Origin: Larix kaempferi
Lineage: Eukaryota > Streptophyta > Pinopsida > Pinales > Pinaceae
Length of the DNA: 64,000 bases
Assembly: GCA_027924585.1 (NCBI GenBank)
Contig: BSBM01001719.1
Coordinates: 12,481,001 to 12,545,000, forward strand
Direction: 5' to 3'
The position numbers and the translations under genes are program-made. Under the pieces are notes generated by a model. That model did no database searches. It was not told the origin of the DNA and was given only the letters and a program-made list of their open reading frames with translations. How positions within the stretch are numbered: position 1 is the first letter of the stretch; each line of letters opens with the position of its first letter. This document shows positions 20,702 through 32,778 of the stretch, piece after piece.

Positions 20702-21051
20702 ACAGTTTTCGGCAGCTTAGGCGAGCCCCACAGAGCTCATTAGCTGCCGAAGAAACTGACTTCCGGCGGCTAAGGCACATAATCAGTTAAGCAGTGTTTG
20801 GGTTTGATTTTGTGAAACAGCTTTCGGCAGCTTAGGCGAGCCCCACAGAGCTCATTAGCTGCCGAAGAATCCGACTTCCGGCGGCTAAGGCACATAATGA
20901 ATTAAGCAGTGTTTGGTTTTAATTTTGTAAAACAGTTATGGCTTTCGGCAGCTTAGGCGAGCCCCCCAAAGCTCATTAGCTGCCGAAAGGTCTGACTTCC
21001 GGCAGCTAAGGCACGGAATCAGCAGAACAGTTAGCTGCCGGAAGCCTGTTT
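20702..21051 (+). repeat. Triplicated hairpin unit in U3 (LTR copy 2)
   Basis: Counterpart of 11036-11385. One base differs (matching 11244, C to T), in the spacer between stems rather than in the GGCAGCT/AGCTGCC stems. Confidence 0.85.
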
Positions 21052-21292
21052 TTGCAAAGGTCGACTGCCATCTCACGAAAATCAAATCTGTGGCGCGCCC
21101 AACCCAGTTCACCGAGCCTTGGAAGGCTGCTTCACTTCGCCAACCATCGAGTCGTTGAAGGAAATCTCCATATCTGAATGTCCATGATTGTAGGGATTAA
21201 TCCCTATCTTTTGTTTTTAACTTTTAGTTAGTACTTTAGTTCATTAAACAGATCCATGTTTTTAGGATCTGGAAAAACGATTTTGTAATGGC

Positions 21293-21299
21293 TATAAAG
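21293..21299 (+). promoter_or_regulatory. TATA box of LTR copy 2
   Basis: TATAAAG, the exact counterpart of 11627-11633. It would drive transcription of the truncated second internal region. Confidence 0.62.
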
Positions 21300-21759
21300 C
21301 CTCAGAACCAAGACTGTTTAAGGGTTCGATTTTGGATGGAATAATTAGCTACTTATTTCAGTTTTCTCATGCTAATATAGATCACAGGTTTCCCTCAGTT
21401 TCGATATCAGTTGTCATCTTCTATTTCACTGTATCAGTTTGTCTAGCTTTGAATGTGAATGCTTCTTTACATTGTTTAGCTCACAGCTTGATTCCAGTTC
21501 TTTCAATGTATCTCTAGCCCTACTTTGTACTGGTTGGGTTACATGTTTTCTTCATCCACCTTTGATATTATATATGCTGATCAATCGTTTCTTGAGGGCA
21601 CTGTTTCATCTGTTTACATGTTGAATGTCTAAATACTGTACTTTGATTTAGTCATCCCATTGATCCACCTTTTTTAAAAGACACAAAAAACATATTTTCT
21701 GAAGTTACCAGGCATACCTAGTTTATAACCCTAGGTAGTTTCCTGGAGTGATAACAAAT

Positions 21760-21777
21760 TGGCGCCGTTGCCGGGGA
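21760..21777 (+). other. Primer-binding site of second internal copy, tRNA-Asp type
   Basis: Same 18-base match to the tRNA-Asp 3' end as at 12094-12111, following the second LTR by three bases. Confidence 0.9.
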
Positions 21778-22075
21778 GAGGAGTGAGAAGCTGATCTTCC
21801 TGGGAGAACGACACAGATCTGGTCCTTGATGATAGACAAGGACTAGACACTTCATCGTTTATATATCTTCTATCTGGCGACTCCACAACATCATTCTGGC
21901 TCCAAAAAGGGCCAGCACCAGAGCGAATCCCCAAGGACCCCTGGTGTCTCCAGTACCAAATCCAGATCGAATCTTGAGGGAGGCGAAGAAGACCAAAGGT
22001 CAAGCTGTTCCAAAAGTCACCACTGTAAGTTCATCTGCTGTTAATTTTTCTGCTGCATCACATACCACAGTCATC

Positions 22076-25000
22076 ATGGCTGGGGGAGTGAATATGACTA
22101 AGATGGAACAAATACTAGCTAACAGATATGCTCCATTGGTACTAGTACTTCCACTGTCTCAAATGCCCGTAGGGGATTACCAAAAATACATGCCTAAATT
22201 CTTTGGGCCAGGCAACTACACAGCAGAAGAACACCTTGAAGCTTTCTACGCTTATGGAGAAAATACCAACATCGAAGCTGAAGATGTTTGGATGAGAATT
22301 TTTGTCCAGAGCTTAGATGGAGAGGCCCGGAAATGGTTCAAAACACTGCCAGCTGCTTCCATAGGAGACATCACTGCTCTTGATGATGCCTTCTTAAAAA
22401 ATTGGGGAGACAGAAAAGATTACCTGCATTATATTACTGAGTTTGGAAATCTCAAACGGAAAGCGGGTGAGTCTGTATCTGATTTCACCAAGAGGTTCAA
22501 TAAGATGTATGAAAAGATCCCTGAAGTAGTCAAACCTTCCGAAACATCTGCTATGATCACATATTCCGGAGCTTTCGATTACAAATTCTGCTTGATGCTC
22601 AGAGAAAGGGATTCTGAAACCCTCATAGCCATGCAAGAAGCTGCCCTGAAGGTTGAATCGAACTTGTCATCTTCTGAGAAACTGAAAATAGGTTCCGAGA
22701 GAGGGAGAAGGAGTGAGGAAGCCCCCTCCTCCTCCAATTCAAATCAAAAGGTTGACAAGTTGGCAAAAATGGTGGAAAATCTGACCTCTGAAATGGAGAA
22801 GTTTAAGACCAGCAGCAGATCTCCTGACAAAGGGAGAAATCAAAGTAAATTTGAGCCTCCGAATAGGAATCAGAACCAAGCTGATTACCCAAACAGAAAT
22901 CAAAATTGGAGGAGGAACCAACAGCAGGTCCAACTTTTACAGAGGGAGAGAAATCCAGTTGACGATCAGAAAATCAGGGCTCCTTTCCAGAATGTGGTGT
23001 TTGACGAAGGAGATGAGGAGGATGTTCAAGAACTCGAAGAGGACATTCACTGTGTCGAAGCTGAGTACGAAGAGATTTACTTGATTGAAGCTGACTATGA
23101 GGGGTCATTGTTTGATCAGGGACTGAACCAGCTTTATGAAGATCAAGCCATGCTGCAAACTGATGGACGGGCAGGATACGATCTGAGATCCAAAAGGAAT
23201 ACTGGAAAACAAAACTCTCCAGTGCCTCCGAAAAAGACTGCTGCCCCTGCAAAGCAGCCAGCCAAGGAAGTTCAGAAAACAACTCAGCCGCAGCCCATGG
23301 TAAGAGCAAATCTCTCTGAATCTGAAAAATTTGCTTCTTCTTCTTTCAATTTACAAACAGAAATTCAGAAACTGAAGATCCCTGTACCTCTTATTGAACT
23401 CATGAAGAACGAAGCCTTCCGAAAGGACATTTGTAAAAGCCTTGATCACAAATCTGTCTCTTTTTCCTCTGACACCATAAACTTATCTGATGATAACCCC
23501 AGCATTGTGCTAGGCCCTATGATTGAAGAACGAGGTGAAAGCTGTCCCCCTTTTTATGTCTCTTTGAATATCCATGACAAAACCTTGCACAATTGCCTCC
23601 TCGATTCAGGTGCTTCCCATAACCTGATGTCAAAAACAGTCATGCATGGACTAGGCTTAGAAATCACCCGCTCTTACCATGATTTATTCTCCTTCGACTC
23701 CAGGAAGGTGAAATGCCTCGGGTTGATAAAGGACCTTGCAGTTTCCCTATCTTCTGCCCCGATGAAAACCATGATTATGGATGTTGTTGTGGCTGATATC
23801 CCGCCCAAGTTTGGTTGTTTGCTATCCAGATCATGGATGAAGAGACTAGGTGGAACCCTGCAAATGGACCTATCTTATGCCACTATCCCAGTCTTTTCCG
23901 GAGAAAGCAGAAGGTTATACCGTGAGTCTCAGCTTTCTTTCATCATCAGCGATGAAAGGAATCCCGCTAACCATCCCATTTATTCAGTAGACACGGAAAT
24001 GGGCTCATGTATCTTACAGGTTGATGAATCTTTGCCGGAATCTTTGCCACTAAAAAAGCCTGTGGTCCAGCCTATCAACAGTGAAAATGAGAATGGATTA
24101 TGGACGATGTTCTTTGATGGGGCTTGTACCAAAGAATCTGCTGGAGCAGGGGTGGTGTTCATTTCTCCCTCACAGGAAAAGACACAGCTGTCATTTAAGC
24201 TAAATTTCCAAGTGACAAACAATGTTGCCGAGTACGAAGCTTTGCTGTTGGGGCTAAATTCAGCCAAACAAATGCAAATCAAAAAACTACATGTCTTTGG
24301 GGACGCTGATCTGATTATTCAGCAGGTCAACAAATCTTTTCAGGCAAAGCATGTGAGGCTCAAAGCTTACAGGGACGAGGTACTCAATGTTATCCCTTCT
24401 TTCTCTGAATTCAAAATAGCACATGTACCTAGATTGATGAACGAAATGGCTGATTCTTTAGCTGTTTCAGCTTGTAATTTCATTCCCCCTCTGCCTCCTA
24501 AACCGTCATACGAGATTCAAGTAAAATATCGGCCTTCACTGCCTGATAATGTAGAATTTTGGAAAGTGTTTGAAGACGATGCAGAGCTGACCAGGTTTTT
24601 AAATGTTATAGATGAATTTGCTGACTTAGAAATTGATGAAGACAATCAGAATGAACAGGCTGCCAAAGAAAAAACCAGGTTTGAAGACAAAATCGGGACA
24701 CACAAAATAGTTCAGCTTTCTTCCAACAGAATCCCGAAAGGGCTGATACCTTTGGAGAAACTGTTTGATAGCAATGATGTTGCTGTTAAGCTTGAGAAGA
24801 AAGAGGACGAATCTGACAGCTGTCCTCTGTACCTAGCAAACAAATCAGATCCGAAATATGTGAATTTGGCTTCCCAGTTGACAGAACTACAGAAGTCTGA
24901 GTACGCTGGCCTCTTAAAGGAGTTCTCCGACATATTTGCCTGGAAGTATTCAGATCTGAAAACTTATGACACAGATATCATTCAACATAGGATCCCACTG

Positions 25001-26104
25001 AACAAAGATACTACTCCTTTCCGACAGAAGCTCAGATCATTCAATCCAATGCTGCTGCCCACAATGGAGAAGGAAATCAAAAAATTGCTTGAGGCCCAGA
25101 TCATTATCCCGCTGAGATATTCCGATTGGATTGCCAATCTTGTCCCTGTGAGGAAGAAGAACGGTGAAATCAGACTCTGTGTCGATTTCAGGAACTTGAA
25201 TAAGTGTTCTCGGAAAGATAATTACCCGGTACCCAAGATGGAACATATTTTGCAGAGAGTTTCTGGGGCAAGTGTCATGTCCTTTATCGACGGTTTCTCG
25301 GGGTACAACCAGATTGCTGTCCATCCTGAGGACAGAAAAGACAGCCTTCACAACTCCTTGGGGTACGTTCATGTACCAAAAAATGCCTTTCGGTCTCATG
25401 AATGCTGGGGCTACCTTCCAGCGGGCAATGGATATTGCCTTTGTTGGAGAAAGGGATAAGTTTGTCCTCATTTACCTCGATGACATCACGGTGTTCTCTC
25501 ACAGCCATTCAGATCATCTGCTACATTTGAGAAAAGCTTTCGAGAAATGCAGGAAGTATGGTATCTCGTTGAATCCTAAAAAGTCATTTTTTGCACTCAA
25601 GGAAGGTAAGCTGCTCGGTCACATTGTTTCAGCAGAAGGAGTTAAAATTGACCCAAAGAGGGTGGAGGCAATCCTAGATTTGTCATTACCTAGATCCAAG
25701 AAAGATGTCCAATCTTTTCTTGGCACTATCAACTTCATCCGCAGATTTATTTCAAATTTTGCTGAACTGACTAAACACATTACCAGCATGCTAAAGAAAG
25801 ATTCAGAAATCAGGTGGACTAAACAGGCAAAGGATTCATTCCAGGATATCAAGAAAGCAATCACTTCAGCCCCGGTTCTCATCAGTCCACATTTTGACAG
25901 AGAATTCTTCGTCTTTTCATTTGCTTCACATGACACTATTGCGGCTGTCCTCTTACAAAAAAACGATAATGAACAGGAGCAGCCTGTGGCTTTTTTCAGT
26001 CGGGTACTCCGTGATGCTGAGCTTAAGTATGAACCTTTGGAGAAGCAAGCGTATGCATTGATCAAGGCCCTAAAGGCATTCAGAATTTACATTCTCCAGT
26101 CCAA
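22076..26104 (+). pseudogene. Second Gag-Pol copy: frameshifted in RT and truncated
   Basis: Near-identical to 12410-16438, with about 16 differences by eye over 4.3 kb. A 2-bp deletion near 25336 (GACAGAGAAAAG in copy 1, GACAGAAAAG here) shifts the frame inside RT before the YLDD box; the correct frame resumes as an ORF from about 25272. Gag, protease and the upstream archaeal-type RNase H remain readable. Homology stops after residue block AFRIYILQSK in the inactive RNase H, so integrase and the 3' LTR are absent. At one RNase H position this copy has the usual PVAFFSR where copy 1 has Asp, so copy 1 is not ancestral at every site. It cannot move on its own. Confidence 0.9.
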
Positions 26105-29100
26105 GTCAACAAAGTTTGCTTGATCTAACCTGCATTCCATCAACCTGTCTTGATACTCCTTTTGTGTCAGCATGGTACCATCTTCTTCTAAAAAGAGTGG
26201 AAGCCCTTTCTTGAACAATGGATCGAACATATCTCTAAAGAGATTCAATTGGTGTGCCATAATGTCTATCCTGCCCTGAATTGTACCTAACTGTTGATGT
26301 TAATTTTCCACCTTCTTGGCCCAAATAATGGTAGATAATCTGTGCTTTATGTTGGCTGCTTTCAATTCATCTTCAGTTAACCCATTCAAAAACTCTATAG
26401 CATTTTCAGCACATTCAATGGGATTCTTATTCAACTTTTCTTTCACTGCTGTTACACTTTGTTTGGCCAATTTTATTACAGTCTCTTTGTCCAAAAAAAA
26501 GTCAACATAGGGTCTGAATTTGTCTGCTTGTGTAATGATATCATCCCAAATTACCTTTTTTGCTTCCTGCAATGATTTCTGACCTGTAGCCTGCTTCAGC
26601 AATTCTTCATTCTTAACATGTATCTCTTGGTATTTGGATTCCCAAGTCTTTTTGTCTTGCTCTTCCTTTGAAACCATGCTCTCTAGATTTGTATTTTGTT
26701 TCTGCAACTTTTCCAACTCTAAGTCCTTCAAACTTACCTATGGCATAGCCTGAACAATGGAGAAATATCCAGATTCAATGGAGGAAGAGGTGATCATATT
26801 CTCCAACTATTTACCTTTCTCTTGCAATTTATTTTCCAAATCTTCAGATTTAGCCCTTAGATTCTTCTCGCTCTCCACTATAAGGTACATATCCTTTTTC
26901 CATTGCTTTTCTTTCTCTTCAAACATCAATAATTTGGATTTACAATCTATTAATTCACCTTTCAGCTCTTCTCTTTTCTTCTCAAGCTCTGTCAGCTTAG
27001 ATGCTTCTACCAACTGAGTGGAAGGAATCTTTAGTTTCTTATTTAGTGCTTGAATAATATTATCCTTCTCATTCAATAGATTTTGTATGCTTTCCCTTTT
27101 GTCTGCTTGGACTTCAGTAGCCAACAATTTTGTCTGCAACTTTTTTATTTGTGCCTTATGAGCTTTATTCTCCACCCTTTCCTGTCTACGCTAATTCCCA
27201 ACCTTATCCTTACTGGACTGTAATTTGGATAGTTCTAATGCAACTTTCAACAACTTAACATAAATAATATCTCCAGTCTCTTTATGCAGATGGATCATGT
27301 CAGGAATGGGAATGTCGTCCAGGTTCATTTTCACCTTAGTGGCCTTATTTTTGGTGGCTAGGGCCAAATTCAAAGTGTTCTGAGCATGGCTTCTGACAGT
27401 GACTAGGGATACATCCTTGTTAGAGATCTATCTAACCTCTGCATACAACTTTGATTCTTCTGAAGCTGCCTCTTTACTCTCTTTATATTTATCCAAAAAA
27501 TTTGATTTACTTTTGCCTTGTGCAGTAGGCTTAGTAGCTGCTTTATCAAATACATACTCCTTGATTTTGAAGGTAGGTACTTTGGCCTTTACCTGCTTCT
27601 TCTTGCCTCGACCAGTTGTCACTTGCACCATTTGATGCCCTATCTCTTCCACTTTTTGTCTCTTTGGGGCTCTTTCTGTGTCCTCATATTCTACATCCAT
27701 GGCATCAATGACTTCCACTTTGTTGGAATTTTCAGAACAGCTGGCTAGGGGTATAATTGCTCCAAATGCCGGGACCAAGCTGGAGGATCCAGGCAGCGGT
27801 GATGTGGAGTTGTGCACCAAAGAAGTGGATTCTTCATGTGTATCTACAACCATCTGACCTTTGTTGGGATATTCCAACTAGTTAGCAGTCTCTGCTAGAC
27901 CCGCAAGCTCAAAATGCTCAAAGCCTCTTCTTTTACTGTCTTGTCTTCTGTTTGAGATAATGTGATGGGGATCATAGTTGATGGCAAGCTTTGTTTGAAA
28001 TCCCATCTCTCTTATCATGCACTCAATGGATGAAAGCGAAGCTTTATTCTTAATGATGAATGGGCCTACAACCCATGGAAATGTAGTGTCTGAAGCTTTC
28101 TTATGATCTAGGAAATGTTCAAATTCTGCCCTTAACTTTTTCCTGATCAATTACAGAGAAAACACTCTAGGAGTTAATAATGCTGGTAGTACATAAGGTG
28201 GTTGGGTAAACCCATATACTCTGATTATTATGCTTTGTTCCAATAGAAACCAGTCACCTATTTTCTTTTCAGGAGAAGGTTGCAACATCTCCTTCATCTT
28301 TGTTAACACCCTGGGCAATCTTTCATGATAAAAAACATTGTAAACCTATGACATGAGATTTTTCATGAACTTGCTGTAATCTATGTGCATTTCCTTTGTG
28401 AGCATCATCTCAGGAAGCTGCAAATTTTATTCATTAAATGAAAAGAACATCCTCAACAAATATGCTTGAAACCTGAAACTTCTGGTCTTGTGGAAGTCCA
28501 CTAGCTGAGAATGGATATTCTCAGCTAGGGACTCATCAAAATTAAGGCAAGCACATTGGGCTGAATGGTCAGAGTCTTCAGACTCTAACGGGTAGGTGCT
28601 AAGGACAAATAACAAACTCAAGAAGGGCTCAGTGACATACATATCCATGTCTAATCCTAAGAATTGGCTTAGCATGGTTATGACACACTTAGATTCTTCA
28701 GTAAAGAGACTGACTTCAACTGGGAAAGGATGGTCCTGCAATGAGACAGTAGGGTTTATGCAAACCGTGAAGAAAATTTTCTTTAACTCAACTGTAGACT
28801 GTCTAAAATAATGAATTAGGGATTGTTCCTTGTAATCTTTGGACTTTAGACTGAATTTAGCGGGAATTGACAAGGATTTTCTCATAACGACAGGGCTAAC
28901 ATGACACAAGATCTTCGAACTGGATGCATCCATAATTACCCTCTCAAAGGAGGAGTAATTACTAGCGCACTAGTCTACGAATTCAGGGCAGTTTAGGGTT
29001 TGGTCGACTGAGAAAAAGTGGAAAAACAACCTGTATACCTTATGCACATATATACCCTGGTTCCTAATAAGTTTCAGTCTATCTTTTACTGCTTCAATAG

Positions 29101-29209
29101 GTCCATTCAACAGTACTATATCATAGATCTCAACATCCCTGTCTTCTAACAACTCCTCTATTTTCTAATGTTCAAAACCTGGGGCCTCTACTTCTCCAAG
29201 CTCAACCAT
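26105..29209 (-). pseudogene. Decayed ~1035-codon coiled-coil ORF of an unknown retroelement, C-terminus cut off
   Basis: A single minus-strand frame runs from an ATG at 29209 to the junction with the Tat-like element at 26105 with no frameshift, but with 11 in-frame stops (near 29167, 28972, 28429, 28350, 28153, 27880, 27430, 27193, 26809, 26740, 26302). Every one is TAG or TAA; none is TGA. The N-terminal 450 codons look globular and helical (TMLSQFLGLDMDMYVTEPF). The middle has an acidic region and basic clusters (APKRQKVEE, GRGKKKQVKAK). The C-terminal 350 codons are strongly heptad-like (KLTELEKKREELKGEL). I see no protease, RT or integrase. The layout parallels the U3 protein of the Tat-like element, so it may be an LTR- or 3'-encoded accessory ORF of another gypsy family. 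Non-functional unless stops are read through. Confidence 0.6.
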
Positions 29210-30149
29210 TTAAATAGTTTTATATGAGGACAAGAGGCCTACCTAGTTTACTGACAGTTGGTCCAATATTCGTGACTGAGGTGGATTCTTTCTACACAGT
29301 CGTCGGCTTTCGCTTTCCAATGCACAGGACAAACAAGAACCTGAAATTCTGTGCATTTCATTTTTATATTATTTATCCTTTCATATTAGTCTTGCATCTC
29401 TTGTGATAGATGAATTCTTTGAGCCGTCCACTTGCACGATTGGTCCTATGCCATTGATCTCTTTCCTTGTTTAACTCCGCAATCCTTTGCAGTCTTCAAC
29501 CTTTCAAACGTTGTCTTCCTCGCACCTTTATCCTGCGAAGCTAATGCTGACCGTAGATATGGGTCTTGTCTGGATCCCGACCATCCAAAAGCGTGACCTT
29601 TATCAAACTACGCAAATCCATAAAGTTAGTTTATGCGCGCATGTTGTATTTGCGAAGTCCATAACCACTGTTGATGCTCATCTCCACCAGATCTGCCCTG
29701 TCGAATCATGTGGAGCCTACCGCCACTTCGTATATTTTGAAAGTTCATTTCTTCGCGAACGTCTAATCGACGAACCGTTTCTTGACCATTGATCTCTTTT
29801 CCTTCCCATTGATCTGACCACCGATTTGATCGCGGGTTAGCAACACTCCGCCCATACTCTACTATGCATCTTACCCTTGCGAGCCCACTTGTAGTCGTTG
29901 ATCTCTGCTGCCATAGATCCAATCCGTTCATTTGTGCCTCCATATAACTTTGGGCAGTTTTTTACACTTTAGCACTCATTTGCAATGTTAAAACTTAAGA
30001 TTTCTCGATCATTTCCATTCCAAACCTAGATAGAAACATTCATAGCTCTTATTTGCAGCCTTATGGGTTATACAACTTAGAATTCTAAGACCTTACTCAT
30101 TATTTGCAAAGATAAACCCTTTCCACCTATTTAACCCGAAACTAGTGCT
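29210..30149. other. Gene-free stretch between decayed ORF and copia remnant
   Basis: No recognisable domain. A minus-strand ORF of 105 codons (29626-29943) has no family I know. The stretch could be the upstream part of the same unknown element as 26105-29209. Confidence 0.25.
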
Positions 30150-32613
30150 AACAATGGATACTTCTCAGATGTACTCTATGTTCCTACACTTATTTCCAAT
30201 CTACTTTCGGTCTACCAAATGACCCACACTGGATATCCCAATAGGGTGATCTTCTCTCCAAATGAGGTCGAAATACAAGACATGGTTTCAGGAAATATCA
30301 TTGCAAAAGGTGTTGCAAACCATAATTCGAAACTATATGAGTTCTCTCACTTTCTTCCTCTCTCCAAGAAGTCTGCTCTTCACACTCATGCAAATGAAGA
30401 GAGTAGGCTATGGCATGAAATATTTGGGCATCTAAACTGCAAGCGCTTGCAAGTCATGCAAACTCAAAAGGTGGTTGAAGGTCTACCAAATCTCAAGTTT
30501 TCCCAAGGCACCTGCAAAGGTTGCTTGAATGGCAAAGATCCATCAAAGAGGATTGAGAAAAAGATGACTCATGGAGAAGTGCAAATGCTAGATTCATATC
30601 CACAAGAACCTGAATATCTAGCACCTAATGATCCAACTCCTATTGTTAGATGGGCTACCACTACTCCTACTTCCATCATTGATCTTGTTGGAGATATATC
30701 TGATCTCCAAGATACAAGAGTTGCACTCTCTCCCACAAATACATTTCTAGAAGATAGATGTTTTCTTATGATTGGATATGATCCAAAAAATTCTTTGAGG
30801 CCTCCCAAGATCCTAGATGGGTAGCTGCTATGGAAGAAGAGTATCAATCTCTTCAAATAAATGAGACTTGGGAGCTTTCCTCTCTCCCTCCTGGAAGGAA
30901 ACTTGTTCAATGCAAGTGGATGTACAGAACAAAGATGGACTCAGATGGAGTCACAAGCAAGTATAAGGCCCGACTGGTTTCAAAGGGTTTCTCCCAAGTT
31001 CATGGGATTGACTATTCTTAGACATTCGCACCTGTTGCTAAGATGGATTCCATCCGTCTTGTTCTTTCTCTTGCTGCATCCAAGCACTGGGAAGTGCATC
31101 ACATGGATTTCAAGAGTGCTTTCCTTCATGGATATCTAGAGGAGGAGATCTACATGAAGCAACTTGAGGGGTATATTGATGATCCTTCACTTGTGTGCAG
31201 ATTCAGGAAGTCCTTGTATGGGCTTAAGCAAGCTCCTCGATCTTGGTATGCCAAGATGGATTCCTTCTTACTTTCACAATATTTCATCGATACAAATAAG
31301 ATTCGAATTTCTACATGAGACATGATGGTAACTTGCTACTTCTTATTGTTCTTTATGTTGATGATTTGTTGATTACTGGGAGCAATTATGCATGCATTAG
31401 ATCTATCAAAACTACTTTGCACAACTCCTTCTCTATGTCATATTTGGGACTGCTAAAGTAGTTTCTTGGTCTTGAAGTCACTCAGAGTGATAGAGGAATC
31501 AGAGTTGCACAGTCCAAATTAGCATCAGATCTACTTGACAAATTTCATATGAGTGAATGCAAACCAACAACATTTCTTTTTCTTTCAGGTATCAGCCTTG
31601 AGGATGGTTCTTCTACACCTTTGGTGGATATTACTTTGTATCAGCAGTTGATTGGGAGTCTTTTGTTTCTTACACATACTCGATCTGATCTATCCTATGC
31701 ATTCAGTGATGTATCCAAATACATGTAGGAGCCTCATGAGATTCACTGGAAGTAGGGAAAATTTTAAGGATCCATAATTTTCTCAAAGTGTAGAAACCTT
31801 GGTGAATCTTACTAATTCTTAAATTTGCAACCATAATATGTTTGGCGATTTTTTTAAAAAATATATTCAAATATCTAAGGACTTTATGTAGTTTTTGGAC
31901 AATTTTGGCGATTTTTAAAGTAAAAAAAATTATCCCATGGAATTTGGGCGAATCATGTTTGAAAAAAGGGTAAATTGGCGAATCATTTTTTTGGAGAAAA
32001 AGGTAAAAAAATAGCCCATGGGCTAAATTTCGCCCCTAAATTTTTCCTTGACTGGAAGGCATCCAGGAGGATCTTACATTATGTGCAAGGGACAAAGACA
32101 CATGGTATTTTCTATGCAACTGGGTCTCTTTTGAACCTAGTTGGGTATATTGATTCTGATTGGGTTGGAGATAGCTCAGATCGGAAGTCTACATATGGTT
32201 TTGTTTTCATGATTGGATTTGGACCTATTTATTGGTCGAGCAAAAAGCAGACTGCTTTAGATCTTTCTTCGGCTGAGGTCGAGTATAGAAGTGCCGTGAA
32301 TGCAGTGACGTAGTGCATCTGGTTGCGGGGAATCTTGTCAGATTTTGGGATTCGATTCAGTACTCCACCAGTCATCTATTGTGACAATCAGAGTGCCATC
32401 AGGATCTCCACAGATCCGATTCTGAGACAGAGAACCAAACATATTGAGATACACATGCATTACATTCGAGGATTAGTGCATGACAATACCATCACGCTGC
32501 TCTACTGTCCTACAGAAGATAAGATTGCATATATCTTCACCAAGACCTTCACGGTGAAGAGATTCACTTACCTTAGATCTCTTCTTGGGGTGAGTGATGC
32601 CATGCTACATTAG
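30150..32613 (+). pseudogene. Ty1/copia pol remnant with integrase deleted
   Basis: Starts in the region before integrase (SDVLYVPTLISNLLSVYQM), continues through the GAG-pre-integrase finger (LWHEIFGHLNCK ... CKGC), then jumps straight to the linker and RT, so the integrase catalytic core is deleted. RT has GLKQAPRSWYAKMDSF and, after a frameshift near 31310, YVDDLL. RNase H ends with HIEIHMHYIRGLVHD and YLRSLLGV. In-frame TAGs near 31018, 31458, 31726 and 32311 fall where copia relatives have Gln. A 298-bp MITE interrupts RNase H at 31753. Dead element; the related copia pol at 41775-44795 belongs to a distinct subfamily. Confidence 0.8.
31753..32050. mobile_element. 298-bp MITE, hAT-like (8-bp target duplication)
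   Basis: Flanked by ACTGGAAG at 31745-31752 and 32051-32058; removing insert and one copy restores continuous copia RNase H reading (HEIHWK to SRRILHYVQG). The ends form an imperfect inverted repeat, TAGGGAAAATTTTA on the left against CAAGGAAAAATTTA read from the right. AT-rich, no ORF. The 8-bp duplication and YARGG-type ends fit a hAT-derived MITE; the superfamily call is inference. Confidence 0.72.
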
Positions 32614-32778
32614 CATCCTTCAGTCTATTTTTAGGGAGGGATTTCTTCCCACTGGGTTTTCCCTCTTTCCTCACTTTATTTATTTAAATTTTTGCATGGG
32701 GTGACCTTTGATCTCAGTCACTAGGGACCTACAATTAGTTATTTCAATTGTTTCCTCATAGTTTGGCTTGTAGAGGGG

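Larger units (their letters stand above)
18293..21756 (+). repeat. LTR copy 2 of the Tat-like element (3464 bp)
   Basis: Same length, termini and internal layout as copy 1 (duplication about 18619-18912, ORF 19206-20642, hairpin array about 20702-21051, TATA at 21293). It is the 3' LTR of the first internal region and at the same time the 5' LTR of the truncated second one. Confidence 0.92.
8627..26104 (+). mobile_element. Tat-like Ty3/gypsy retrotransposon, tandem form LTR-internal-LTR-internal(truncated)
   Basis: Two LTRs of 3464 bp each (8627-12090 and 18293-21756) begin TGTTATC and end GATAACA, a perfect terminal inverted repeat. Each is followed two bases later by TGGCGCCGTTGCCGGGGA, complementary to the 3' end of tRNA-Asp. 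The repeat unit is 9666 bp. The first internal region is complete; the second lacks integrase and 3' LTR, stopping inside the second RNase H domain at 26104. I count five differences between the LTRs by eye, all outside the LTR ORF, so this is a very recent arrival compared with the decayed elements around it. The upstream target is a copia LTR fragment. No matching target duplication can be found because the right end is missing. Confidence 0.9.

Noticed and set aside
8627-26104. Endogenous pararetrovirus or retrovirus with an envelope gene
   Set aside because: No movement protein, coat or envelope-like ORF; integrase, LTRs and primer site fit a Ty3/gypsy retrotransposon.
26105-29209. Altered genetic code with TAR read as Gln
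   Set aside because: The intact gag-pol of 1900 codons and the 478-codon ORF use CAA/CAG for Gln and end at ordinary stops; plant-type elements throughout. C-to-T decay explains the pattern.
31975-32313. ORF starting inside the MITE and continuing into copia RNase H
   Set aside because: A chance start in the insert joined to the copia reading frame; not a separate gene.
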